A DNA stretch of 46,093 nucleotides from Paenarthrobacter sp. Z7-10 (GTDB taxonomy: Bacteria; Actinomycetota; Actinomycetes; Actinomycetales; Micrococcaceae): assembly GCF_026932795.1 (NCBI RefSeq), contig NZ_JADPVH010000032.1, positions 1-46,093 of the forward strand, written 5' to 3'. The notes under the pieces are model-generated. The model made no database searches. It was not told where the DNA came from and saw only the letters and a list, made by a program, of their open reading frames with translations. Both the position numbers and the translations under genes were made by a program. Shown here piece after piece: positions 33,012 through 40,135 of the stretch (position 1 is its first letter; each line of letters opens with the position of its first letter).

Positions 33012-34700
33012 GTGAATCATTTGAAGCAGCCCGAGCACATCACGTCCGCCCCACCCACACTCGCCAAGGGCGCCATGCGGGTGATTGCGCTGGGCGGGCT
33101 GGGGGAAATCGGCCGCAACATGACGGTCTTCGAATTCGGCGGCAAGCTCCTGATTGTGGACTGCGGCGTCCTCTTCCCGGAGGAGCACCAGCCCGGCGTC
33201 GACGTCATCCTTCCGGACTTCACGTCCATCCGCGACCGGCTGAACGACGTCGTCGCCCTGGTCCTGACACATGGCCATGAGGACCACATCGGCGGTGTCC
33301 CGTACCTGCTGCGCGAACGACGTGACATTCCCGTCGTCGGCTCGAAGCTGACCTTGGCTTTCATCAAAGCGAAACTCAAGGAACACGGCATCAGCCCCCG
33401 GGTGGTCCAGGTGCAGGAAGGCAGTCAGCAGAAATTCGGCCCCTTCGACACTGAATTCTTCGCCGTCAACCACTCCATCCCGGACGGGCTGGCCGTGGCC
33501 ATCAAAACCAGCGCCGGTACGGCCCTGCACACCGGCGACTTCAAGATGGACCAGTTCCCGCTGGACGGGCGGATCACCGACCTGGCCGGTTTCGCCCGGC
33601 TCGGCAAGGAGGGCGTGGACCTGTTCCTGACGGACTCCACCAACGCCGAGGTTCCTGGCTTCACCATTTCGGAGGAGGATCTGGCCCCGGCCATCGACAC
33701 CGTCTTCCGCACCTCCAAGAAGCGCATCATCGTTTCCAGCTTCGCCAGCCACGTGCACCGCATTCAGCAGGTCATGGACGCGGCGCACCGGCATGGACGC
33801 AAGGTCGCTTTTGTGGGCCGGTCCATGGTCCGGAACATGGGCATCGCCCGCGAACTGGGATACCTCACCATCCCGCGCGGCATCCTGATTGATTTCAAGG
33901 CCGCGCAGAAAATGCCCGATGCCAAGGTCGTGTTGATCTGCACCGGCTCGCAGGGTGAACCGATGGCCGCGCTGGCCCGGATCGCGAACCGCGAGCACGA
34001 GATTGAGGTGGGCGACGGCGACACCGTCCTGCTGGCCAGCTCGCTGATTCCCGGCAATGAGAGTGCCATCTACCGGCTCATCAACGCGCTCACCAAGCTC
34101 GGCGCCAACGTGGTGCACAAGGGCAACGCCAAGGTCCACGTTTCCGGGCACGCCAGCGCCGGCGAACTCGCGTACTGCTACAACGTGGTCAAGCCGCGCA
34201 ATGTGATGCCGGTGCACGGCGAATTCCGCCACCTCATCGCCAACGGCGACATCGCCATCAAGACCGGTGTCGAGGCGAACCGCGTGATCATCGGCGAGGA
34301 CGGTTCGGTCGTGGACCTGCAGAACGGCAAGGCCGTCATCACCGGAAAGGTCTCCGCGGGCTTTGTCTTCGTGGACGGTCAGACCGTCGGCGGGGCCACC
34401 GAGGAGTCCCTGGAAGACCGCCGTCGGCTTGGCGAGGAGGGGCTCATCACGGTGCTGGCCATCGTCGACCCGGACACCGGAAAGCTCGCCGAAGACCCTG
34501 AGTTCTTCGTCCGTGGTTTTGTCCACGAGCCGGATAACTTCTCCGCGGCCATTCAGGCGGTGGAGAAGGCCCTGAGTACGCTGCCCCGCAAGCACACGGT
34601 GGCGCAGGTGGAGAGCCTGATCGAAGCGACAGTTGAGCGCTGGATGCAGCGGACCTACCGCCGCAAGCCCGTCATCACGGCCATCGTCGTCGACGCGTAG
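33012..34700 (+). CDS. rnj: Ribonuclease J
   Basis: A 562-residue metallo-beta-lactamase/beta-CASP ribonuclease that processes and degrades RNA (5'-3' exonuclease and endonuclease). MRVIALGGLGEIGRNMTVFEF is the conserved start. LTHGHEDHIGGVPYLL (HxHxDH) and HTGDFKMDQFP hold zinc ligands. SSFASHVHRIQQ, VGRSMVRNMG and VHVSGHASAGEL are the beta-CASP motifs, and MPVHGEFRHL completes the site. The length is normal for actinobacterial RNase J. The GTG start at 33012 is preferred over TTG 33021. In many relatives the gene follows dapA; here it follows the catabolic operon instead, which suggests a rearranged neighbourhood. Confidence 0.96.
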   Translation: MNHLKQPEHITSAPPTLAKGAMRVIALGGLGEIGRNMTVFEFGGKLLIVDCGVLFPEEHQPGVDVILPDFTSIRDRLNDVVALVLTHGHEDHIGGVPYLLRERRDIPVVGSKLTLAFIKAKLKEHGISPRVVQVQEGSQQKFGPFDTEFFAVNHSIPDGLAVAIKTSAGTALHTGDFKMDQFPLDGRITDLAGFARLGKEGVDLFLTDSTNAEVPGFTISEEDLAPAIDTVFRTSKKRIIVSSFASHVHRIQQVMDAAHRHGRKVAFVGRSMVRNMGIARELGYLTIPRGILIDFKAAQKMPDAKVVLICTGSQGEPMAALARIANREHEIEVGDGDTVLLASSLIPGNESAIYRLINALTKLGANVVHKGNAKVHVSGHASAGELAYCYNVVKPRNVMPVHGEFRHLIANGDIAIKTGVEANRVIIGEDGSVVDLQNGKAVITGKVSAGFVFVDGQTVGGATEESLEDRRRLGEEGLITVLAIVDPDTGKLAEDPEFFVRGFVHEPDNFSAAIQAVEKALSTLPRKHTVAQVESLIEATVERWMQRTYRRKPVITAIVVDA

Positions 34701-34737
34701 GGACAAAGCGGGCGGCAACGCTGCCATCACGGCAGGG

Positions 34738-34765
34738 AGGGTTCGGCCTCGGCCGGACCCTTTCT
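34738..34765 (+). terminator. RNase J rho-independent terminator
   Basis: AGGGTTCGGCC (34738-34748) pairs with GGCCGGACCCT (34751-34761), with one G-T wobble, 38 bp after the rnj stop. TTTCTGCG follows, a weak T-run. Confidence 0.75.
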
Positions 34766-34773
34766 GCGTTTAC

Positions 34774-34852
34774 GCGTTACCGACGACGGAAGCACGACGA
34801 CGGCGGTCGCCCGCGTTGGCGACGACGGAAGGACGACGACGACGTCGGTCGC
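34774..34852. repeat. Imperfect 40-bp tandem repeat after the RNase J terminator
   Basis: Two degenerate copies of a GACGACGGAAG-containing stretch, at about 34774-34810 and 34814-34852. The trinucleotide ACG is repeated within them. The region is non-coding and its role is unknown. Confidence 0.6.
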
Positions 34853-34920
34853 GGCGCGGTGAAGCGGACAGACACGGATTGCCTTTGGCCTAAGTGTTGG
34901 GAGCCTGTCTGTGCTGCGGC

Positions 34921-35298
34921 CTACTCCTGGACCCCGTAGATGAACTCTTCGGCATGGGCCACGGCCTTCTTGAAGCCATCATTGCGCAGGGCGACCTCCC
35001 GCTCCTTCCCTGCGCCCTTGCCTTCCAAGTACCCGGGGTAGCCGGGGCGAAGGACCCAGATGTCGCCGGCGGGTGGGAGGTAGAAAACGCCGAACGACCG
35101 GTGCTCCTCGTCGTCTGACCAGATGGGAACGACAGCGAGAGCGGCTCCGGTATCGGCATTGATCCACTGCGCCCGCGGCATGGGTTGGTTCTGCGCGGCT
35201 GGATCGAGGAACGGAGCGGACCCTTTCCCCCACCGTTCCTCAAAACGCTCGTGAAATGCCGGAATCAGATGGGCCTCGTAACTGCGCCATGCAGACAT
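34921..35298 (-). CDS. Hypothetical protein
   Basis: A 125-residue protein I do not recognise. It starts MSAWRSYEAHLIPAFHERF and is rich in aromatic and Pro residues (FYLPPAGDIWVLRPGYPGY). It has no signal peptide or membrane segment, and ends EEFIYGVQE. ATG 35298 follows a strong AAGGAG ribosome-binding site by 7 bp, which supports real expression; an earlier in-frame start at 35316 overlaps that site. It stands between RNase J and the stress-gene cluster without an evident operon. Confidence 0.65.
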   Translation of the reverse strand: MSAWRSYEAHLIPAFHERFEERWGKGSAPFLDPAAQNQPMPRAQWINADTGAALAVVPIWSDDEEHRSFGVFYLPPAGDIWVLRPGYPGYLEGKGAGKEREVALRNDGFKKAVAHAEEFIYGVQE

Positions 35299-35395
35299 CA
35301 GGGGACTCCTTTTCAAAAGTAGTCAGTTGTTCGCGTAACCGCCACCCAGCCTTAGGTCAGTGCCTTGCGTTTCCGGGTGTCGGTTACCCGGTTCG

Positions 35396-35452
35396 CTACC
35401 CGGCTGGACCGTCTGGTTCCCGCCGGTTACCCGGCTCGGCCGTCTGGTTCCC
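35396..35452. repeat. Direct repeat of 26 bp with a 31-bp period
   Basis: TACCCGGCT-GACCGTCTGGT-type copies lie at 35396-35421 and 35427-35452, differing at about three bases. They overlap the end of the extended J-domain reading frame, with the second copy containing its final stop. Confidence 0.7.
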
Positions 35453-35777
35453 AAAAGACCGGGCCGATTCTTATCAGAGGCTCGGAAGAAGGCACGGGGC
35501 GCGTCCGGATACGCAGCGCCCGAGCAATCGCGCATTCCCGCTGCCTGTCATATTCCCCGCGGCGGAACGGGTCACGCAGAACCTCTTAGGCCTCCATGAT
35601 GACAGCCAGCGCCGCTTCACCTTCGGCGCGCTCCACCCCAAGCGTCGCCGGCTGGACATCGGGATGATGCGCGCGAACGAGTGCCTGGTAGACGTGCGTG
35701 ATCTCGCGGGTAGAAGCGTCGGGCTGGACATTCAGCACCTCATACAGATCTCCCCTGGAATCGTCCGCCACCGTCAC
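35427..35777 (-). pseudogene. J-domain protein gene interrupted by an in-frame stop
   Basis: Reading from GTG 35777 (or GTG 35771, which has AGAAGG just upstream) gives RGDLYEVLNVQPDASTREI, VYQALVRAHHPDV with the HPD motif (residues 38-40), then VIMEA and TAA at 35586-35588. The same frame continues EVLRDPFRRGEYDRQRE, the fourth helix of a J domain, to a stop at 35427. In J domains a Tyr precedes EVL/AVL (AYxVL), so the TAA stands where TAC or TAT is expected. A co-chaperone is thus cut inside its J domain, unless the stop is read through. It lies downstream of hsp20, on the same strand, behind a hairpin. Confidence 0.8.
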
Positions 35778-35819
35778 CTTCTTTCAGTGGACCATCCGTC
35801 GTCGAAGCCCGGCAGTGGT

Positions 35820-35860
35820 GTGGGTGGTTCCCGGCCTTCTTGAGACCGGGAACCACCCAC
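35820..35860 (-). terminator. Long hairpin between hsp20 and the J-domain gene
   Basis: A perfect 15-bp stem (GTGGGTGGTTCCCGG at 35820-35834, its complement at 35846-35860) with an 11-nt loop follows the hsp20 stop by 3 bp. No T-run follows on the minus strand. It could terminate or attenuate transcription into the J-domain gene. Confidence 0.75.
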
Positions 35861-35863
35861 GTC

Positions 35864-36286
35864 TCAGGCGTTGATCTCTTGCTGCTCCTCGGACCGTTCA
35901 ATCTCGATCTTCCGCGGCTTGGCACGTTCAGCCACGGGGATCCGCAGAGTCAAGACCCCAGTGTCATAGCCCGCCTTGATATTCTCGGCGTCCAGGGTGT
36001 CACCCAGAATCAGCTGCCGGCTGAAGACTCCGCGCGGACGCTCAGATGCGATCAATTCAGTGCCTTCACCCGTCGGATCCTTCCGTTCCGCACGGACGGT
36101 CAAGACGTTGCGCTCCACATCCAGGTCCACCGAATCGACGTCCACTCCGGGCAGATCAAACGCCACGACGAAGGTGTTTCTTTCCCGCCAGGCGTCCATC
36201 GGCATCGCGGCTGGCCGTGCAGGTGTGCCCAGCACCTGCTGAGCAATCCTGTCGAGTTCGCGGAACGGGTCCGTAAGCATCAACAT
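35864..36286 (-). CDS. Hsp20/alpha-crystallin small heat-shock protein
   Basis: A 140-residue ATP-independent holdase chaperone. [31 protein letters not shown] and [15 protein letters not shown] form the alpha-crystallin beta sandwich, and [20 protein letters not shown] is the conserved closing strand with an IxI motif. ATG 36286 follows AGGA by about 7 bp; an upstream in-frame start at 36298 is less suited. It is divergent from hspR across 142 bp that contain dyad symmetries, consistent with HspR-type heat-shock control. Confidence 0.93.
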   Translation of the reverse strand: MLMLTDPFRELDRIAQQVLGTPARPAAMPMDAWRERNTFVVAFDLPGVDVDSVDLDVERNVLTVRAERKDPTGEGTELIASERPRGVFSRQLILGDTLDAENIKAGYDTGVLTLRIPVAERAKPRKIEIERSEEQQEINA

Positions 36287-36325
36287 AGTTTTCCTCACTC
36301 CCTCAACCTGATGGTGTATTCATTT

Positions 36326-36357
36326 CTGGATATCCAGCTACCTGTGGTAGCGGATAT
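36326..36357. promoter_or_regulatory. Overlapping dyads between hsp20 and hspR, candidate operator
   Basis: CTGGATATCCAG (36326-36337) is a perfect palindrome. It overlaps a second dyad in which ATATCC-A-GCTACC pairs with GGTAGC-GGATAT around a central TGT (36330-36357). Neither matches the classical HAIR sequence CTTGAGT-N7-ACTCAAG. The site is 40-70 bp from the hsp20 start and about 70-100 bp from the hspR start, suited to repress both. Confidence 0.65.
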
Positions 36358-36428
36358 AGATTTTTGATACCACCCGTGCCAGACTAAGTGCAAGTGAAGC
36401 CACAAAAATATTTGGAGGGCCTGAATTG

Positions 36429-36761
36429 ATGATCCAGGTACCAGATCCGCGGCGAGGCGTGTATGCCATTTCTGTAGCAGCCGAGCTCGTAGGGACGGGT
36501 CAGCAGAATCTTCGTCTCTACGAACGCAAAGGTTTAGTGGAGCCAAGCCGTACGTCCGGTGGAACCCGTAAGTACAGCGATGAGGACTTGGTGACGTTGC
36601 GAAGAGTCGATCGGCTCCTAGGTGAAGGGCTGAACCTCGCGGGTATTCGTATGGTCCTTCGCCTCGAAGCAATCAACGAAAAACTGTCCAAGGAACTGGG
36701 AGAGCTCAGAGAACCGGGCGAGGTCAAAACGGCTAAGGAACGCCAGCGCAAGTCGCGATAA
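36429..36761 (+). CDS. hspR: MerR-family heat-shock regulator (HspR-like)
   Basis: A 110-residue MerR-type protein. VYAISVAAELVGTGQQNLRLYERKGLVEPSRT is the winged helix-turn-helix, with the HspR-style QNLRLYE recognition segment, and GGTRKYSDEDLVTLRRVDRLL completes it. The tail is basic (KTAKERQRKSR), and the C-terminal coiled coil is short. A GGAGGG ribosome-binding site precedes ATG 36429. HspR normally represses dnaK and clpB operons with DnaK as co-repressor; here the adjacent target is hsp20, and the nearby J-domain gene is broken. Confidence 0.85.
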   Translation: MIQVPDPRRGVYAISVAAELVGTGQQNLRLYERKGLVEPSRTSGGTRKYSDEDLVTLRRVDRLLGEGLNLAGIRMVLRLEAINEKLSKELGELREPGEVKTAKERQRKSR

Positions 36762-36911
36762 GCTGCGAAGCCCTGGCGAGTGTGGGCGCCACCGCCTTAC
36801 GCAAGCTTGCCCGAGCGCTGACTTGTCCTGCACAGGTGGGTAGGGGTCGGTGGGACCGCACATAGCGGGCATGGGGTCTGATGTTGGCTGCGGGCCCGGC
36901 GTAGCGTTGTT

Positions 36912-38321
36912 GTGGGAATCGGTGGTACGGGATTTGCGGAGCTGCAGGGCAAGGATGGTGCGGCTCTGCTGGCCGATGCCGTTGCCGCCTTGGAGGTCTT
37001 CAACCTCGGTTTCACAGATTCCGCTGCTGGGTTGGACAAGGCTGAACTGCTGGAACGGGCGGACCTGCTTGAGCGGGCCTCGCGGGCCCTTCAGTTTGGA
37101 CAGGTTATTGCTGTGCACGCCATTGACAGCCAAAACTTGGCCCGCACCGGTGACACGGATACCGTGTTCTGCTGGGATGTGTCGGAGGGACAAAAATCCG
37201 GGTACCGCAACACGCAGGAGTATCTGGTGGACCGGCTGAGGATCTCCCGCTTTGAGGCCAACCGCCGTCTCGTCCTGGGCCGGGACCTCCTGGCCTGCTG
37301 CTCGCTCACGGGGCAAAGAGTGGAACCGCGCTACCCTTCCCTGGCCGTGGTGGCAGCGGCTGGGCTGGCGTCGACCGAAACTCTCGCGGCTGCCGCCAGC
37401 GCACTGGACCGGGTCCGCATCAAAGCCACTCCGTCCCAGCTCGCCGGCATGGAATCCGTATTGGCCGCGGCAGCGCCCCTGCAGGATCCGGGCCGGGTGA
37501 CCATGGCCGCTAAACACCTCGAATACCTCATTGATCAGGACGGGAACCCGCCCAGTGAGGAAGAACTTAAAGCCCGCCAGGGTGTCCACCAGCACGGGAC
37601 CAAACGCGGGCTCGAACATCTGGAAATCTTCGCCACCCAGGCCCAGTTCGAGGTCCTGACCACCGTGATGAACACCGGCACGAATCCCCGCACCCAGACC
37701 GACGAAGAACGAGCGGCCGACGACAGGACCCGCCCGCAGCGGATGCTCGACGCCCTGATCGGCGCCTGTAAGGGTGCACTGGCCACCGGGAACCTGCCCC
37801 GCTCCGGAGGTATCCGGCCCCAAATCCTGGTCACCATTGACTACAACCAACTGCTCGGCCGCCTTGAACGGGGCTGGGCACAGGGATCTTTCGCATTCAC
37901 CGGTCCCGCTGCCGTCTCCACCCTCCGTCAACTCGCCTGCGACGCCGAGCTAATCCCCGTCGTGCTTAATGGCGAGGGCCGGATTCTGGATTTGGGACGC
38001 AGTGCCCGGCTCTTCAGTAAGGAACAACGACTGGCCCTTGCTGCCCGTGACGGCGGATGCTCCTTCCCCAGCTGCTCCATGCCCGTGGGGTGGACCGAGG
38101 CGCACCACGTGGACTACTGGCAAAACAACGGCCGCAGCAGCACCAACAACGGCTGCATGCTTTGCTCGCACCACCACCACCTGATCCACCAAGAAAATTG
38201 GCGGATTGACATCACCACCGGCGCGCCCTGGTTCATCCCTCCGCCGGATGTGGATCCGCAGCAAAAACCGCTCCGCAACACCTACTTTCGGCCACAAACA
38301 CGCCTCGAACTCGCGCCCTGA
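36912..38321 (+). CDS. DUF222 and HNH-endonuclease domain protein (13E12-repeat family type)
   Basis: A 469-residue protein with an N-terminal helical DUF222 domain (residues about 40-330) and a C-terminal HNH domain. CSFPSCSMPVGWTEAHHV, NNGCMLCSHHHHLIHQ and ENWRID hold the zinc Cys pairs and the His-Asn-His triad. Such genes are multicopy in actinobacteria and are often linked to mobile introns or recombination hot spots; the role is not established. The GTG start at 36912 has no clear ribosome-binding site, so the N-terminus is uncertain. Confidence 0.88.
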   Translation: MGIGGTGFAELQGKDGAALLADAVAALEVFNLGFTDSAAGLDKAELLERADLLERASRALQFGQVIAVHAIDSQNLARTGDTDTVFCWDVSEGQKSGYRNTQEYLVDRLRISRFEANRRLVLGRDLLACCSLTGQRVEPRYPSLAVVAAAGLASTETLAAAASALDRVRIKATPSQLAGMESVLAAAAPLQDPGRVTMAAKHLEYLIDQDGNPPSEEELKARQGVHQHGTKRGLEHLEIFATQAQFEVLTTVMNTGTNPRTQTDEERAADDRTRPQRMLDALIGACKGALATGNLPRSGGIRPQILVTIDYNQLLGRLERGWAQGSFAFTGPAAVSTLRQLACDAELIPVVLNGEGRILDLGRSARLFSKEQRLALAARDGGCSFPSCSMPVGWTEAHHVDYWQNNGRSSTNNGCMLCSHHHHLIHQENWRIDITTGAPWFIPPPDVDPQQKPLRNTYFRPQTRLELAP

Positions 38322-38393
38322 CTGGGCCGGGTACAGCGAAGCCTTCTAAGAGTTCAGGTGTGATTGTCGTTGCGATCAGCAATGACAGCCTTC

Positions 38394-38518
38394 GGGCTCA
38401 TTTTGGCCGTTCCGGCGATCTTCGCTGGGGCGCTTTGCGGGCTCATTCCGGCCGTTCCGGCGATCTTCGCTGGGGCGCTTTGCGGGCTCATTCCGGCCGT
38501 TCCGGCGATCTTCGCTGG
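38394..38518. repeat. 45-bp tandem repeat, 2.8 copies, downstream of jetD
   Basis: A unit starting GGGCTCATTCCGGCCGTTCC occurs at 38394, 38439 and 38484, the first with two changes and the third truncated. Each unit contains a small hairpin (GGCGATCTTCGCTGG). It lies 106 bp beyond the stop of jetD and between that operon and the DUF222-HNH gene, whose 3' end converges on it. Confidence 0.9.
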
Positions 38519-38623
38519 CCACCTTCGAGCTCTGGGGCGCTCCAATGAACCGGTACCTTGGACAGGCTTGCAACACAGATATAGGTTCTCGCTTCGCTGC
38601 TGGAGCCTTGAGCTCCAGCGGCA

Positions 38624-40135
38624 TCAGGGCTGTGGCGGCAGTGCGTGGAGCGCCCAATCCCAGCGAATGAGCTCTTGTTCCAGCCGCACGGCTGGGCCGA
38701 ACTCGTCATTGCCTAAGGCGTTGTAGAGGGCGGATTCGGCCGCGGTCAGTCTGGTCAGGGGCGCCCGTGAAGGCGAGGGTTCACGGACCCAGGCATCGCG
38801 GTGCGAGAGCAGGGTTTGCTGGTCCATCAGGATGCTGGTCACGTGGGGATGCACGGCCCGCAACTGGTCCAGGATCCGAAATCCGTGGGTATCCAGGTCA
38901 CCCCAGTAGATAATGTTGCAGTTCCGAAGCCACGCGGCTTCCCGCAGTGCCGAGAAGCCGTAGCCGCGGCCGAAGAGGGCCAGTGTTCGGGGGCGTTCGG
39001 GCAGTGTAAGGAAGTTGATCAAGTTTTCGGTGGTAATCACGGTCTTTATTGGCAGCGAGAGGGAGCCGAAGGCTTCTGCCGTAACGGAAATGTCCCGGGC
39101 GTTGCCGAGGGCGACAATGTCCGGGTCCAGGATGCGGAAGCGGATTTGTTCGGGTGGGTGCAGGAATCCATGGCGGGCGGCGAAGCGTGCGGCAGGTGTC
39201 CGTTCGTCGGCATCGCCAAGCAGTGCGGCTCCGGTAGGCTCGCTGGTCAGGTCCTGGGCAGTCAGCTCTTGGTCCGTTTCGTTCGGACTCGTCAGCTCCT
39301 GACCGGGCACACCTACATCCTGACTCGCCGTCGAATTCCGGCCAGCTGCATCCCGGTTTGGTACGCCTTGCGCCGTCGTGTCCTTGCGGGCCGCGTCCCG
39401 GGGTGTGATGCCGTGCGCCGTTGCGTTATGGTCTGCTGCGTCCGGGGGCGTCATGTCGTGCGCCCTTGCGTGCCGGCCTTTCGCTGCTTCGCGTTCGTCA
39501 ATCCCTGGGGCGGCGTCGATCGGGGCGGTCAGCTGCAGTGCGTCAGCCATTTCGTCGATGGTCCGGCGGTGCGTTTCGACGAACTTAGTATGCACGCCGG
39601 GCAGGCTCAACTGGCGGACGTAGATGCCGGGTGCCGGGTTGTCGCGCAGCCACATAGCGGCTTGTGCGGCGATGGGTGCGGCGTCGCCGAGGTCCAGCAG
39701 CTGCAATGGCCGTCTCGCGATCCAGCTTCCCAGCGCGGCATCGAGCTCCCCGAGTCGCGCGGCCAGGTTCTGGAACCGCGCGGCTTCTGCACTTTTGCCG
39801 GCGAAGGCGATCTCATCTTCCACGGTGGCGAAGACCGCGGCGGAGGGGAGCCGGTTGGAGCCGATGGTGGTGCGTCCAACGTCGGCGGTTTCCAGGGTGT
39901 ACTTGCCGGCGGCGGCGAAAAGCTCGGCGGCCCAGCTGTGGGCGGCGGCGTAGTCGTTGCGTAGTTCCGCCGCCGTTGGCCGTTTCAGCGGGCGACGACG
40001 GGGATAGGTCTCGGTGGGCGTCACGAGTTCGCGCAGCAGTTGACCCTTGTCCCAGGATGCTTTGGAGAGTCTGCGCAGTTGGGCCAGAGTGGTCCAGGAA
40101 TGTGGGTCAGCCGGCACGCTTGTCCCGTTCGGCAC
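38624..40135 (-). CDS. jetD: Wadjet nuclease subunit JetD (MksG-like), with a repetitive insert
   Basis: A 503-residue type I Wadjet subunit: DUF3322 N-terminal DNA-binding region (about 1-205) and DUF2220 Toprim-like nuclease domain (about 325-503). Toprim residues are E370 in TTENL and D413/D415 in YWGDLDTHG, with E486 and E488 near the C-terminus. JetD nicks or cleaves the plasmid DNA extruded by the SMC complex. The usual family length is nearer 400. The surplus is an insert at about 206-310 with three 15-residue repeats. GTG 40135 overlaps jetC by 29 bp; GTG 40117 is an alternative start. It is the last gene of the operon. Confidence 0.9.
   Translation of the reverse strand: MPNGTSVPADPHSWTTLAQLRRLSKASWDKGQLLRELVTPTETYPRRRPLKRPTAAELRNDYAAAHSWAAELFAAAGKYTLETADVGRTTIGSNRLPSAAVFATVEDEIAFAGKSAEAARFQNLAARLGELDAALGSWIARRPLQLLDLGDAAPIAAQAAMWLRDNPAPGIYVRQLSLPGVHTKFVETHRRTIDEMADALQLTAPIDAAPGIDEREAAKGRHARAHDMTPPDAADHNATAHGITPRDAARKDTTAQGVPNRDAAGRNSTASQDVGVPGQELTSPNETDQELTAQDLTSEPTGAALLGDADERTPAARFAARHGFLHPPEQIRFRILDPDIVALGNARDISVTAEAFGSLSLPIKTVITTENLINFLTLPERPRTLALFGRGYGFSALREAAWLRNCNIIYWGDLDTHGFRILDQLRAVHPHVTSILMDQQTLLSHRDAWVREPSPSRAPLTRLTAAESALYNALGNDEFGPAVRLEQELIRWDWALHALPPQP
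39329..39463 (-). repeat. Three 15-residue repeats inside JetD
   Basis: Codons for residues 225-239, 240-254 and 255-269 encode AHDMTPPDAADHNAT, AHGITPRDAARKDTT and AQGVPNRDAAGRNST, a 45-bp tandem repeat diverged in sequence. A further short repeat (GQELTSPNET, DQELTAQDLT) follows at 279-298. The insert is Ala, Asp, Thr and Pro rich and predicted disordered. Confidence 0.85.

Noticed and set aside
38394-38518. CRISPR-like array reading of the 45-bp tandem repeat
   Set aside because: The units are contiguous without unique spacers and no cas genes are nearby.
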